A stretch of 55,959 nt of DNA from Bacteroidales bacterium (GCA_025454755.1 JALONV010000034.1:1-55959), one strand, 5' to 3'. Numbered from the stretch's first letter, positions 43,266 to 53,101 are shown. A program made the numbers and translations. The notes: generated from the letters alone by a model not told the origin.

Positions 43266-43748
43266 ATGTCAAGCATAAAAATTGAACTGAGACAGGAAGA
43301 TGTCAACAAGATCAGGGAAATATGTACATCTTTCAAAAATGATCCGCAGGAACTGATAAACGTCCTTCACAAATGCCAGGAACATTTCGGATACCTTCCT
43401 GCAGAGGTGCAGGAGGTTATCTCCAATGAGCTGGTTGTTCCCGTTGCAAAGGTTTACGGAGTCGTCACATTCTACTCATTTTTTACGATGACACCCAAGG
43501 GTAAGCACCCTATAAGCATCTGCATGGGAACGGCATGCTATGTAAGAGGCGCCGAAAAGGTGCTTGAGGAATTCAAAAAAGAACTGGGACTCCAGGTTGG
43601 ACAGACCTCTGCAGACGGCAAGTTCTCGCTGTCGAGCCTTCGCTGCGTGGGCGCCTGCGGACTTGCCCCTGTTGTAATGGTTGGCGATAAGACATATGGC
43701 CGTGTGGCACCCGACGATGTCAGGAATATCATTAAGGAATATGAATAG
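43266..43748 (+). CDS. hydC: Hydrogenase [2Fe-2S] subunit (HydC/NuoE-like)
   Basis: A 160-residue thioredoxin-fold ferredoxin that pairs with HydB. N-terminal helical bundle (KIREICTSF..DPQELINVLHKCQEHFGYLP), then VAKVYGVVTFYSFFTM, and the four cluster cysteines in ICMGTACYVRGA (about 87) and LRCVGACGLAP (about 129). The NuoE length and motifs are complete. It is the last gene of the operon, ending in a terminator about 45 bases later. The start at ATG 43266 (MSSIK) is standard. Confidence 0.95.
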   Translation: MSSIKIELRQEDVNKIREICTSFKNDPQELINVLHKCQEHFGYLPAEVQEVISNELVVPVAKVYGVVTFYSFFTMTPKGKHPISICMGTACYVRGAEKVLEEFKKELGLQVGQTSADGKFSLSSLRCVGACGLAPVVMVGDKTYGRVAPDDVRNIIKEYE

Positions 43749-43794
43749 ATTTTAGTTAACTGGTTTTTAGGTTTATTATTCAAATGTCAATTGA

Positions 43795-43827
43795 AAGCGG
43801 TTGATTGTAAAGTCACCGCTTCTTTTT
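43795..43827 (+). terminator. Rho-independent terminator of the hydrogenase operon
   Basis: AAGCGGT (43795-43801) pairs with ACCGCTT (43815-43821), followed by CTTTTTATT. It lies 47 bases after the hydC stop and before the chosen start of the next gene, which supports that later start. Confidence 0.75.
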
Positions 43828-43877
43828 ATTCCCTGTTATTTAGTTTTAGCTGTAATTCAAACCTAAACTTCAGATAT

Positions 43878-44561
43878 ATGATAAACAGTGGAAACATAAG
43901 GCATCTTCTTGCAGCAGCTTTTATTGCCTTCTCAGGAGTTACAGGATATTCGCAAAACGCCGACTGCAAAGTCAGTATGCCCTCCATCTCCGGCACATAT
44001 TCAGGGGATTGTAAGAAAGGATTGGCTCATGGCCATGGTACTTCCCAGGGAATTGACAATTATTCCGGGAACTTCAGGTTCGGACTGCCTCACGGGACCG
44101 GAATATATACATGGTCAAACGGATCGAGGTATGAAGGCAACTGGAGCAAAGGGATGAAAGATGGAGCAGGTAAGATGGTAACCAGGGATTCAACATACAC
44201 TGGGATATGGAAAGAGGATGTTTATATAGGCAAAGAGGTTATTGCTCCGTACAGAGTGACCCATTCACAAAATATTACCAAGTGGTCATTTTTCAAGTCT
44301 AAAAGTACTTATAATGCGATCAGGATAAGGTTTTACCAGGGAGCCGTTGAAGGCGGAGGTCTCATATCAGTTGATATAGCGACCAGTACCGGAGAACAGT
44401 ATCGCGATGGCGGCATATATGGAATTCAGCATCCCTCATTTCCAATCGAAGTAAGAATAAGGTTTACAGCAATGAACAGCCTCGGAATGTCACAATTCAC
44501 CGGGGATTTTGTTTTTACCATCACCGAGCCCGGCGCCTGGGATATAAAAATCTCATATTAA
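43878..44561 (+). CDS. Exported MORN-repeat protein
   Basis: From ATG 43878 a 227-residue protein with a signal peptide (MINSGNIRHLLAAAFIAFSG...GYSQ). Three to four MORN-like repeats follow: GTYSGDCKKGLAHGHG, YSGNFRFGLPHGTGIYTW, YEGNWSKGMKDGAGKM. A beta-rich C-terminal half (about 110-227) includes SVDIATSTGEQYRDGG and ends GAWDIKISY; I do not recognise it. The frame reaches back to 43791, but that part contains the hydrogenase terminator and lacks a signal sequence, so I prefer the later ATG. Role unknown; MORN strands usually mediate binding. Confidence 0.78.
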   Translation: MINSGNIRHLLAAAFIAFSGVTGYSQNADCKVSMPSISGTYSGDCKKGLAHGHGTSQGIDNYSGNFRFGLPHGTGIYTWSNGSRYEGNWSKGMKDGAGKMVTRDSTYTGIWKEDVYIGKEVIAPYRVTHSQNITKWSFFKSKSTYNAIRIRFYQGAVEGGGLISVDIATSTGEQYRDGGIYGIQHPSFPIEVRIRFTAMNSLGMSQFTGDFVFTITEPGAWDIKISY

Positions 44562-44571
44562 AGCTCCTGAA

Positions 44572-46395
44572 TTATTTTTTCCGGTAGCCGGAAGCCCCAC
44601 CTGCGGAAAGCTTCGGTGGGCGAAGCGGTGACCGGTTGCCGGTCTTATACCAGAAGAAGTACTCTTTCTGACGTTTTTTCTCTTCAGATTTTCTGGCTAC
44701 ATGAACTTTCTTTCCTGTAAAAGGATTAAAGCCGGTATAATACATTAATGTTGAAAGGGTCATAGGTGTCGGAGTAAAATCCTGAACCTGTTCAGGTCTG
44801 ATTCCCATGCTTCTGACCTCCTCAGCCAGCTCTCTCATATTGTCATCCGTACAGCCGGGATGTGAAGAAATGAAATAGGGAATGATCTCATAACCGAGGC
44901 CTTCCCTCCTGATGATCTCATCAAACTTTCGCTTCAGTTTACGGAACAGATCAAAGGGAACTTTACGCATCTGGGTCAGAACACCAGGATCTGTATGCTC
45001 CGGCGCTACCTTCAGCCTGCCTGATACATGGTTCTTTACCAGCTCTTCAAGATATTCATTCTCAGCCCTTCCGGCATTTTTATTCCATTCCTGAAAAAGG
45101 AGATCATACCTTACACCGCTTCCTATGAAAGCCTTTTTTATACCCGGAAGCCTGTTGACCTTTTTATAAAGTCCGGTTAATGCAGCATGGCTGGTTTCGA
45201 GATTATTGCAAACAGATGGCCAGATACAGGAAGGCCTGGAACATCCGCGGCATATTTCCATATCTTTTCCTTTCATCCTGTACATGTTGGCCGAAGGACC
45301 GCCCAGGTCCGATAAATATCCCTTAAAATCAGGCAGCTGTGAAATCCTGGCGATCTCATTAAGTATTGATTCCTCCGACCGGCTTACCACCTGTTTCCCC
45401 TGGTGCGCGGCTATGGCACAGAAGCTGCATCCGCCGAAACAACCCCTGTGTATATTGACCGAGAATTTTATCATTTCATACGCAGGTATCGGCCCCTTTT
45501 TGTCATACTTCGGATGGGGAAGATATTTATACGGAAGGTCGAATGAGCGATCGAACACCTTTTCATCCATTGGCGGATAAGGTGGATTGATAATGACCAT
45601 TTTATCGCAGGAAGGTTCAATCAGCCTTGCAGAATTCATCCTGTTAGATTCCTTTTCAAACACAACGAAATTTTCTGCAAATTTCTTCTTATCGCCAAGG
45701 CAATCATGGAATGAATAGAGCTTTATATCTTTCCATGTCTTTTGAGGAGGAAGCGATTCATTATTTTTTAAAGCAATTGCAGTTTGCGGAATATTCTTTA
45801 GTGATTCAAAGGGAACGCCTTTGCCAAGAAGTCTCATTATTTCCCTTACAGGCTGTTCTCCCATCCCATATATAAGAAGGTCTGCTCCGCTGCTCAGAAG
45901 AATGGATGGCTCCAGTTTATCTTTCCAGTAATCGTAATGCGAAAGGCGGCGCATAGATGCCTCTATTCCTCCAATTACAACAGGAACATCAGGGAACAGA
46001 TCCTTCAATATCCCGGTGTATACAATTGTCGGGTAATCGGGCCGGAAGCCTGATTTTCCGCCAGGGGTATATGCATCGTCGGAACGGAGGCGGCGGGCAG
46101 CAGTGTAATGGTTCACCATCGAATCCATGTTTCCTGCAGTAACCGCGAAAAAGTATTTCGGTTTGCCAAGTTTCTTAAAATCACGTAAATCGTCTCTCCA
46201 GTTAGGTTGGGGAACTATTGCCACACGGAATCCTTCATCTTCAATCACACGACCGATTACGGCCGGTCCGAATGACGGATGGTCGACATAGGCATCACCG
46301 CTGAATATTATAACATCCAGGTCATCCCAGCCGCGGATTTCAAGGTCTTTTTTTGAAACCGGCAGCCAGTCGTTAATATTTGGCCGTTCTTTCAA
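44572..46395 (-). CDS. YgiQ family radical SAM protein
   Basis: A 607-residue protein. The N-terminal B12-binding-like and DUF part includes DVIIFSGDAYVDHPSFGPAVIGR. The radical SAM motif CFGGCSFCAIAAHQGK (about 313-328, Cys-x3-Cys-x2-Cys) binds a [4Fe-4S] cluster. HVSGRLKVAPEHTDPGVL and a C-terminal ygiQ domain with TPTPMTLSTLMYYTG follow. The exact reaction is not established. The final residues (PPKLSAGGASGYRKK) are encoded by a GC-rich hairpin stretch, perhaps a repeat that entered the 3' end. Its 3' end faces the MORN gene. Confidence 0.93.
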   Translation of the reverse strand: MKERPNINDWLPVSKKDLEIRGWDDLDVIIFSGDAYVDHPSFGPAVIGRVIEDEGFRVAIVPQPNWRDDLRDFKKLGKPKYFFAVTAGNMDSMVNHYTAARRLRSDDAYTPGGKSGFRPDYPTIVYTGILKDLFPDVPVVIGGIEASMRRLSHYDYWKDKLEPSILLSSGADLLIYGMGEQPVREIMRLLGKGVPFESLKNIPQTAIALKNNESLPPQKTWKDIKLYSFHDCLGDKKKFAENFVVFEKESNRMNSARLIEPSCDKMVIINPPYPPMDEKVFDRSFDLPYKYLPHPKYDKKGPIPAYEMIKFSVNIHRGCFGGCSFCAIAAHQGKQVVSRSEESILNEIARISQLPDFKGYLSDLGGPSANMYRMKGKDMEICRGCSRPSCIWPSVCNNLETSHAALTGLYKKVNRLPGIKKAFIGSGVRYDLLFQEWNKNAGRAENEYLEELVKNHVSGRLKVAPEHTDPGVLTQMRKVPFDLFRKLKRKFDEIIRREGLGYEIIPYFISSHPGCTDDNMRELAEEVRSMGIRPEQVQDFTPTPMTLSTLMYYTGFNPFTGKKVHVARKSEEKKRQKEYFFWYKTGNRSPLRPPKLSAGGASGYRKK

Positions 46396-46574
46396 AATCA
46401 GTTCAAGAGTTCTTCAAATGTAAATAATGTTTCAGAGAGACTGTCAAACAGATCGATGTTTATTGTCCGGCCTGATTGTTGCATATATTGAATGTAACGG
46501 GAACAATGATATTTTGTCATTTGTTCCTATATTACATAAAATTCGATGGATATTGCCTTGATATTCTGTCTGAT

Positions 46575-48713
46575 ATGATTGCGTCAACTACTTCGGGACA
46601 TTTGCGTGACGAGTATGAAGACCTGGTTATGACCTACAGGAACATGCTTTCCTATACTATTGAGGGAATAAACGATCCTGAGAGGAATAAGGTATATCTT
46701 AAGCTCATCCAGTCGATTCTCGAACTCTCCGACAAGGTCAGACAGGACATATTGTCACATAATTCAGGATGGAACACCTACTGGGTAAAACAACAGACAG
46801 AAAAAGAGCAGAAGCTGACGGGAAAAACCATTGTTGAGAGTGTCGACGACCTGATGTTCAAGTCGGAGCTCGACGAATGGCTGAAACTGACCAATGAGAT
46901 AAATCCCGATCCGGAGTCAGAGATATCGAAAAAGCATAAACAACTCATAAAGAACATATTCAATCACTTATGGCTTACTGATTTTTATGGTGAGGCTGAA
47001 GAGAGCCTTATCAACATCATACTGAATTCCGGCAAATTCAGATGGTATGAGTCGTGTATCTTTACCACGGCAATAACTCTCAGTTCGTTCAGAAGCTGGC
47101 AGACGGAGAAGCTTCATTACCTGATTGACATATATGAATCGGGAAAGGAACAGGTAAAGGAGAGGGCTCTTTCGGGACTGATCCTGAACCTGCATTACTA
47201 CAATGGCAGGATCCTGCTCTATCCTGAGATCAGCAAGCGTATCAGTGAATTGGCCGGCGTTCCGGGATTCAGGGAACACTGCAGGATTATTGTCCTGCAG
47301 ACTATAAGATCGCGCGAGACTGAAAAACTTGGAAGGAAGCTTCACGATGAAATCCTGCCGCAGGTCGCAAAGCTGAAACCGAGAATCGAGGAAAAACTCG
47401 ACCTTGACAATATTCTTCCAAATGAAAAGAATGAAGGGAAGAACCCCGACTGGTCAGCCATGTTCAACGATTCCGAGGAGATATTCAAGACAATGGAGGA
47501 GCTTACCAAGCTTCAGATGGAAGGAGCCGATGTATATATGTCTGCATTTGCCAACCTCAAGCATTTCGACTTTTTCAAGGATTTCCAGAACTGGTTTGTG
47601 CCATTCTATCCCGATCACGAAGTGGTGGATGAAATATTCAGGGATGAGATCCTTGGTCCGGGTACCAATGAGATGGCAGAGGCAATGTACAAAACGCCTT
47701 TTATCTGCAATTCCGACAAGTATTCCCTGATACTGAACCTGAAGTATCTGCCTTCCTCACAGAAGAGCATGATGCTCAAGGTATTCCGTATGGAGCTTGA
47801 AGGTCTCGAACAGCTTGAGGATGAGGAGTCAGTGACTGATCCCACAAGGAAATTCAGGACAAATGTAACACAGTATCTTCAGGATATCTACCGGTTCTTT
47901 AAGCTTTCTCCCTACAGAAAAGAGTTTGAAGATATCTTTACCGGTAAGCTTGATATATATAATTCGGTATTCTTCAGGCTCACATGCAATGCAGCCGAGG
48001 CTGAAGCAGGTCTTGCAGACTATTTCTTCAGCAAGGATTTTTATGATGATGCGCTTTCGCTTTACATAAGGCAGGCTGCCGCGAAGCCTGATGATGCTCA
48101 GCTATATGAGAAAATAGGATATTGCTGTCAGGAAATCGGAGACAACGAGGAGGCTCTCAGGTATTACAGGAGGGCAGAACTTATTGACAGGAAAGCCTGG
48201 ACGATCAAGAAAATAGCTCTTTGCCTCCGAAGGCTGGGGAGAAATGATGAGGCTCTGGAATACTATCTCCAGGCGGCCGGCATGGAACCGGATAACCTGC
48301 ATACAGCAATAATGACAGCTCACTGCTATCTTGACCTCAGGGAGTATGAAAAAGCCCTGAACCATTACTTCAGGGTCGAATATAACGATCCCGGCAATCT
48401 TAAGATACTCAGGCCTATAGCATACTGTTATTTTGCACTCGGCAAGTTTGATGAATCGGTGAAATATTATGACAGGTTATCTGCAGGAAAACTTACCGCT
48501 CATGATCTCATCAACATGGGACATCTGGCGCTTTGCCAGGGAAAGAAAAAAGAGGCTGTTGATCTTTACAAGCAGAGTATTATCACCGGTGAAATAACTA
48601 AGGATAAATTCATGTCGATATTTGCCGAAGACAGGAACCTGCTCATTTCACTGGGAGTAAGCAGTGATGATCTGCCAATTCTTCTCGACTATCTTTTATT
48701 TGCAATCGGGTGA
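46575..48713 (+). CDS. Large TPR-repeat protein
   Basis: From ATG 46575 a 712-residue protein with no signal peptide or membrane helix. The N-terminal 450 residues are helical, charged and unfamiliar to me. From about residue 490 there are tandem tetratricopeptide repeats: DALSLYIRQAAAKPDDAQLY, EEALRYYRRAELIDRKAW, EALEYYLQAAGMEPDNL, EKALNHYFRVEYNDPGNL, DESVKYYDRLSAGKL. These act as a protein-docking scaffold. The frame extends back to 46476, but the extra 33 residues look non-coding. The stop overlaps the convergent Spy-like gene by 18 bases. Confidence 0.82.
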   Translation: MIASTTSGHLRDEYEDLVMTYRNMLSYTIEGINDPERNKVYLKLIQSILELSDKVRQDILSHNSGWNTYWVKQQTEKEQKLTGKTIVESVDDLMFKSELDEWLKLTNEINPDPESEISKKHKQLIKNIFNHLWLTDFYGEAEESLINIILNSGKFRWYESCIFTTAITLSSFRSWQTEKLHYLIDIYESGKEQVKERALSGLILNLHYYNGRILLYPEISKRISELAGVPGFREHCRIIVLQTIRSRETEKLGRKLHDEILPQVAKLKPRIEEKLDLDNILPNEKNEGKNPDWSAMFNDSEEIFKTMEELTKLQMEGADVYMSAFANLKHFDFFKDFQNWFVPFYPDHEVVDEIFRDEILGPGTNEMAEAMYKTPFICNSDKYSLILNLKYLPSSQKSMMLKVFRMELEGLEQLEDEESVTDPTRKFRTNVTQYLQDIYRFFKLSPYRKEFEDIFTGKLDIYNSVFFRLTCNAAEAEAGLADYFFSKDFYDDALSLYIRQAAAKPDDAQLYEKIGYCCQEIGDNEEALRYYRRAELIDRKAWTIKKIALCLRRLGRNDEALEYYLQAAGMEPDNLHTAIMTAHCYLDLREYEKALNHYFRVEYNDPGNLKILRPIAYCYFALGKFDESVKYYDRLSAGKLTAHDLINMGHLALCQGKKKEAVDLYKQSIITGEITKDKFMSIFAEDRNLLISLGVSSDDLPILLDYLLFAIG

Positions 48714-49163
48714 CGGAGCAGAATCCGGGTGAAATCTCCTTCCATCCCTGTTGAAAGATCTCATATCATTGTTATCTGAAGAGTCTCTGCGGTCTCTTCT
48801 CCCGTGGCGGATCATTTCCTGCCTGCGTTCATCCATCTCTTTAAGTCTTGCCAGCTGCTCTTTGGTGAGCTTTGAATCTATTTCTTTCCTGAACTCTTTC
48901 ATATTTGAATCGAGTTCTTTTCTGAAATTCCCCTGAAGCCCGGAGTTCAGCTTTGCGTACTTCTCAATGATCTTTTCAATCTCAGTTTTTTGTTTTTCGT
49001 CGGGTTCAATTGTTTTATAGAATCCTTCCCTGAAACGTTCCTCGGAAAAATATACTCTGACCGGCTTGAGCCTTTGATACCTCAACTGAGCTGATGTCAG
49101 CATTCCAAGGATAAATCCAATAATCAGAGTGACAATAACAAGCAGAATCGGTTTTGCTTTCAT
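48696..49163 (-). CDS. Membrane-anchored Spy/CpxP-like protein
   Basis: A 155-residue protein with one N-terminal membrane helix (residues 5-24) and a long alpha-helical periplasmic part: EERFREGFYKTIEPDEKQKTEI, EKYAKLNSGLQGNF, DSKLTKEQLARLKEMDERRQEM. The LT..Q...L..L and TKEQ pattern recalls Spy/CpxP or heavy-metal-resistance proteins that act as envelope chaperones or sensors. A basic, disordered tail rich in Arg, Asp and Asn ends the protein. It lies third in the sigma/anti-sigma operon, which fits an envelope-stress role. Confidence 0.7.
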   Translation of the reverse strand: MKAKPILLVIVTLIIGFILGMLTSAQLRYQRLKPVRVYFSEERFREGFYKTIEPDEKQKTEIEKIIEKYAKLNSGLQGNFRKELDSNMKEFRKEIDSKLTKEQLARLKEMDERRQEMIRHGRRDRRDSSDNNDMRSFNRDGRRFHPDSAPSPDCK

Positions 49164-49173
49164 GCAGATAGAT

Positions 49174-49527
49174 TTATTTACCGGTTAACATACTGATGAT
49201 GCCTTCATCATAGGTATCGCCAATTCCGAGAAATGAATTAAATGACAGTGATCCTTCGGCCAGGAAAATGGAAAGAAGCAGCAACACAATTGCGGCCACC
49301 CCTGTAAGAGCGACACGGTTGAATGCAAATCTCATCGACCTGGTGAACTCGATTTCACGTGTTACAGCATCAGTACCTGACATGATTTTGTTCAGGACCT
49401 TATCGCTGAATCCTTTGCTGAAATCAAATAAGACACCCTCCTCCACAAGCCTCTTTGCGCTTAACTGAGGATCAGTATTTTCATCAAGTGATCCGATGAT
49501 AAACTTTTTCAGTTCTGAAGGTTTCAT
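49174..49527 (-). CDS. Putative anti-sigma factor, single-pass
   Basis: A 117-residue protein with a soluble N-terminal part (MKPSELKKFIIGSL..NTDP..SAKRLVEEGVLFDFSKGFSDKVLNKIM) and one membrane helix (about 73-91, VALTGVAAIVLLLLSIFLA), then a short periplasmic tail. It has no zinc-finger Cys/His motif. The 4-base gap to the ECF gene and the overall topology make an anti-sigma role likely, but the sequence alone does not prove it. Confidence 0.62.
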   Translation of the reverse strand: MKPSELKKFIIGSLDENTDPQLSAKRLVEEGVLFDFSKGFSDKVLNKIMSGTDAVTREIEFTRSMRFAFNRVALTGVAAIVLLLLSIFLAEGSLSFNSFLGIGDTYDEGIISMLTGK

Positions 49528-49531
49528 AGTT

Positions 49532-50089
49532 TTACAGCTTTTTCAATATTTCCTTAAGTTGTTCCTGTGCTCTCGAAAGCCTGGAGAGGACTGTTCCCAG
49601 AGGCAGGTCGAGTATTTCTGCAGTCTCTTTGGTGGAGTAACCCTGCAGCATCCTCATTGCCACAATGATCCTGAACTTTGGGTCGAGTTCCTTTAAAGCT
49701 TTATTTACCAATTCCGAAGCATCTCTTTTTTCCTCGCTTTCAAAATCTGCTATTTCATACTCATACATTTCGCTGTTCCCTTTCTGCGAGAACATTGAAA
49801 AGAATCTTTTTCTTCTTTTTATCTCATTCAGGGTAAGGTTTATTGCTATCTTCTGAATGTAAGTCGACAATTTCGCCTCTCCCCTGAATTCCGGCAGGGA
49901 GTGGTATAGTTTAATAAATACCTCCTGTCCGATATCTTCAGCATAAACTGAATCTCCAAGCATCCCTTTGACTATCCGGGCGACCATTTTACGATACCGC
50001 TCCATGATCTCTCCGAAAGCCAGCTTATCGCCTGCTATTGAAGCCCTGACAAGTTCGTTTTCATCGGTCTGCCTGTACGATTCTTTCAT
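49532..50089 (-). CDS. ECF-type RNA polymerase sigma factor (SigW/RpoE-like)
   Basis: A 185-residue ECF sigma factor. Region 2 has FGEIMERYRKMVARIVKGMLG, AEDIGQEVFIKLYHSLPEF and STYIQKIAINLTLNEIKRRKR; region 4 has LDPKFRIIVAMRMLQGYSTKETAEILDLPLGTVLSRLSRAQEQLK. All segments are standard. First gene of a three-gene operon with a membrane protein and a Spy-like protein. A 22-base palindrome sits about 35 bases upstream of the start. Confidence 0.95.
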   Translation of the reverse strand: MKESYRQTDENELVRASIAGDKLAFGEIMERYRKMVARIVKGMLGDSVYAEDIGQEVFIKLYHSLPEFRGEAKLSTYIQKIAINLTLNEIKRRKRFFSMFSQKGNSEMYEYEIADFESEEKRDASELVNKALKELDPKFRIIVAMRMLQGYSTKETAEILDLPLGTVLSRLSRAQEQLKEILKKL

Positions 50090-50123
50090 TTAATAGACAA
50101 CAACCGGGTGCTGAATATTCCCG

Positions 50124-50145
50124 ATTGTTAATTTTTATTAACAAT
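50124..50145 (-). promoter_or_regulatory. Perfect dyad upstream of the sigma factor operon
   Basis: Nine-base arms, ATTGTTAAT and ATTAACAAT, separated by TTTT. The half-site resembles those before the hydrogenase operon (TTGTTA/TAACAA) but with two more spacer bases. It lies between the LysM gene stop (50162) and the sigma factor start (50089), both on the minus strand. There is no T run after the stem, so an operator is more likely than a terminator. Confidence 0.5.
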
Positions 50146-50161
50146 AGCAATTTTGACCAGG

Positions 50162-52141
50162 TCACTGCGCAACATCAGGGAGCAGAACAACTTCATATCC
50201 TTTTGTATACTTTATGGAGTACAGTTTCTGGTTTTCAAGGCCGTCATTCATGCCTTTTCTCCGGAAATCGAACTGAGTATGAAGCAGATCAGGATTGTGT
50301 ATTTCGGGATGAGCGATAAAATCATTGCCATGTATCGCCAGCCCGCTTATGAAAAAATAAGCAATATCATAGCCTAACCATGCATAACTCAGTTCCTGGG
50401 GTTCTGTCATAAATTTATTCCGGAAATCGGCATTGAACTGTCTGACATCTCTTTTTGAATAGTCGATCCAGTAGGGAGAATACATCAGGATGTCTAGCTC
50501 AAAGAAGTATTTTGGTTCCAGGTTTTCGATCATTCTCATTGCAGGATAGCCGAATACTTTAACAGGGTATCTTTTTGAGAGACTATGAATTTCCTGAAGC
50601 GTTTCGCTTATAACTGGTGCCTCCTCCGAAGCTAGGATGATCGTATTGTCAATATCCCTGGAAAGTGCATGGCTCAGTCTGTTAATAGAGTCATTGTCAA
50701 ATGCCGACCTGCTGTAAAACAGGAATTCCTTGAATTTGATCTCCTCCCATGGAAGCCTGTTGCTAAGCTCTGCAAATATCTTATCCTTGAAATTCTTCAC
50801 ATCTGAATCTACTCCGGAAGAGTCGCTATGTATGAATACAATATTATTGTCGAAGTACTCTCCTACTTTCCTCGCGAGAACATTCTGGGCTACATCCAGT
50901 GATGCATTTGCCATAAAAAGGTTGGGATTATCAACAAGTGCCGAATTATTGAAAAGAGGTACGGGCGATACAACTGGTATGCCAAGTGGTTTTGCATAGG
51001 CTGTCATTATTCCAAGATTATGCGAATAGACAGGACCTATTATGAGATCCATTCCTGAAAGCCTGCCGCTGTTGATGAGCCTGGTAAGCTCAATTGTATC
51101 TGATCTGATATCAAAAACATGCAGATTAATATCCAGTCCCAATGCCCTTATTGTATCAGCTGCAAGCAGGATTCCCTCGTACATCTCGAGGAATCCGATA
51201 CTGCTGGAATAGATCCATTCACCGGAACGGGGAACAATCTTATAAACACGCCTCCCCTTTGATATTTTTGAGGAATCAATATCAGTTCTGACAGCATTTT
51301 CGCGAAGATATAACGGCAGAAGCAAGGCTACGTCAATTGATCCCTTCAGGTTCCGCACCGGAGTATACCCTGATGGTCTGTCCAATAAAACCGGAGGCTG
51401 GCCGGCAACTGCTTTTGTTGTATCAGCGCCCGGAATCCGCACAACAGCTTCCATTGCTTCAGGCTTCTTTGGCACAGGTATCCTTAAATAATCACCAACC
51501 TGAGGGAATCTTATATTTCTGTTTTCTTTCCTCAGGTCCCTTACTGAGAGACCGTATTTCTCTGCAATTGAAGCAAGTGATTCCCCTCTGACGACCTTGT
51601 GAAAGATATAGTCAGAATCCTGCACGGCAAACTCCTGCCTTTCACTCATAAACTCCCGTCTGGGAACGGCGATCTCAGCATTCACAGGCAAACGGGAAAT
51701 GTCAACTCGCGGATTGCTTGCAACGATTTCATTTTCGGATACTCCGTAAAGCTTTGACAGATAATAAATCGTTTCTCCAGGCTGGAGCTTATGGTAAATA
51801 TATCTGGCCTCATCACGTTTTACAGGGGCAGTGACAGTTTTAGCCGGTTCATTCAGCGACATCTCCCTGACCGGTATCCTCAGCGCCTGGCCCTCTTTTA
51901 TTCCATATACTGCCGGAGGATTTTCCTTATTGATCTCTTCCACAGTGACGTTGTATGCCCTGGCAATTGAATATGCGGTTTCTCCTTTTTTTACAACATG
52001 CACATAGTAGGGTGTACCCGATATTATTACCTTGTCCTTAGATCTCTCCACTACAACCTGTGTCCAGGCGGGTGAATTAACCATAATGAACAGGAGCGCC
52101 GCCAGGTATACCTTTATTCCATTCCTGAAGTCCATCATCAT
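50162..52141 (-). CDS. Exported LysM protein with periplasmic-binding (receptor-ligand) domain
   Basis: From ATG 52141 a 659-residue protein with a signal peptide ([24 protein letters not shown]). Three LysM domains follow at about 46-91, 113-160 and 185-231 ([54 protein letters not shown]), each ending in RIP or AVP, which bind peptidoglycan. From about residue 275 ([16 protein letters not shown]) an alpha/beta domain of the leucine-binding-protein type runs to the end. The start overlaps the purC stop (ATGA), suggesting coupling. It presumably ties a sensor or lipoprotein-type domain to the wall; the ligand is unknown. Confidence 0.85.
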   Translation of the reverse strand: MMMDFRNGIKVYLAALLFIMVNSPAWTQVVVERSKDKVIISGTPYYVHVVKKGETAYSIARAYNVTVEEINKENPPAVYGIKEGQALRIPVREMSLNEPAKTVTAPVKRDEARYIYHKLQPGETIYYLSKLYGVSENEIVASNPRVDISRLPVNAEIAVPRREFMSERQEFAVQDSDYIFHKVVRGESLASIAEKYGLSVRDLRKENRNIRFPQVGDYLRIPVPKKPEAMEAVVRIPGADTTKAVAGQPPVLLDRPSGYTPVRNLKGSIDVALLLPLYLRENAVRTDIDSSKISKGRRVYKIVPRSGEWIYSSSIGFLEMYEGILLAADTIRALGLDINLHVFDIRSDTIELTRLINSGRLSGMDLIIGPVYSHNLGIMTAYAKPLGIPVVSPVPLFNNSALVDNPNLFMANASLDVAQNVLARKVGEYFDNNIVFIHSDSSGVDSDVKNFKDKIFAELSNRLPWEEIKFKEFLFYSRSAFDNDSINRLSHALSRDIDNTIILASEEAPVISETLQEIHSLSKRYPVKVFGYPAMRMIENLEPKYFFELDILMYSPYWIDYSKRDVRQFNADFRNKFMTEPQELSYAWLGYDIAYFFISGLAIHGNDFIAHPEIHNPDLLHTQFDFRRKGMNDGLENQKLYSIKYTKGYEVVLLPDVAQ

Positions 52142-53097
52142 TTCATTTTCAATGTTGCCAGGAAGTTCATGCAATTTTTTTCTATCCGCTCCCTGACATC
52201 GGTTATATCAGCCCTCACGAAACTTTCACCTGTGATCTTTTCATAGAGCTCTATATATCTTTCAGATATTTCTGTTACAAACTCATCTGTCATCTCCGGC
52301 ACTTGCTGGCCTGTCTGTCCCTGGAAGCCGTTTGCCATAAGCCATTCACGCACAAATTCCTTTGACAGCTGCTTCTGGGGAAGTCCCTTATCGAAGAGCT
52401 CCCGGTAACCATCAGCGTAGAAATAACGCGAAGAGTCAGGAGTGTTGATCTCATCAATCAGATATATCTTCCCATCCTTGCTGCCAAATTCATATTTGGT
52501 ATCAACAAGAATCAATCCATGCTGCGCTGCAATCTCCGATCCGCGCAGGAAAATTTCCATTGTATATTTTTCAATCAGGTCGTATTCCTTTTGAGGCACC
52601 AGGCCTTGTCTGATTATCTCGTCCCTGGATATATCGGCATCATGCATTCCATGTTCCGCCTTGGTGGTAGGAGTTATTAAAGGCGTTTGAAAACGTTGGT
52701 GTTCCTTCATCCCGTCCGGTACCGGAATACCGCAGATTTCGCGTGCGCCTGCTTTATATGTCCGCCATGCACTTCCGGTCAGATAAGCCCTTACAATCAT
52801 CTCCAGCGGATATGGTTTGCAGATATGACCAATAGTTACATTCGGATCAGGAGATGCGATCTTCCAGTTTGGGACGATGTCGCTTGTCGCATCCAGGAAT
52901 TTGGAAGCGATCTGGTTCAGCACCTGTCCTTTGTAGGGAATCCCGCGCGGAAGAACAACATCGAATGCCGATATCCTGTCGGACACGACCATAAGCAGGA
53001 ATTGGTCATCTATATTGTAAACGTCCCTGACCTTTCCCTTGTAGATGCTCTTCAGGCCTGGGAAACTGAAATCTGAATTAACGATTGTCTGTGCCAT
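52138..53097 (-). CDS. purC: SAICAR synthase (phosphoribosylaminoimidazole-succinocarboxamide synthase)
   Basis: Joins CAIR and aspartate with ATP in purine synthesis. From ATG 53097 ([10 protein letters not shown]) 319 residues. Motifs: [32 protein letters not shown] (N-terminal ATP-binding), [26 protein letters not shown] and [15 protein letters not shown]. An upstream ATG at 53142 adds 15 residues that are inside the phoH gene and not conserved-looking. It lies five bases after phoH and overlaps the LysM gene. Confidence 0.96.
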   Translation of the reverse strand: MAQTIVNSDFSFPGLKSIYKGKVRDVYNIDDQFLLMVVSDRISAFDVVLPRGIPYKGQVLNQIASKFLDATSDIVPNWKIASPDPNVTIGHICKPYPLEMIVRAYLTGSAWRTYKAGAREICGIPVPDGMKEHQRFQTPLITPTTKAEHGMHDADISRDEIIRQGLVPQKEYDLIEKYTMEIFLRGSEIAAQHGLILVDTKYEFGSKDGKIYLIDEINTPDSSRYFYADGYRELFDKGLPQKQLSKEFVREWLMANGFQGQTGQQVPEMTDEFVTEISERYIELYEKITGESFVRADITDVRERIEKNCMNFLATLKMK

Positions 53098-53101
53098 AGG
53101 A

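Noticed and set aside
43791-43877. Upstream start for the MORN protein
   Set aside because: This part contains the hydrogenase operon terminator and would bury the signal peptide; ATG 43878 is better.
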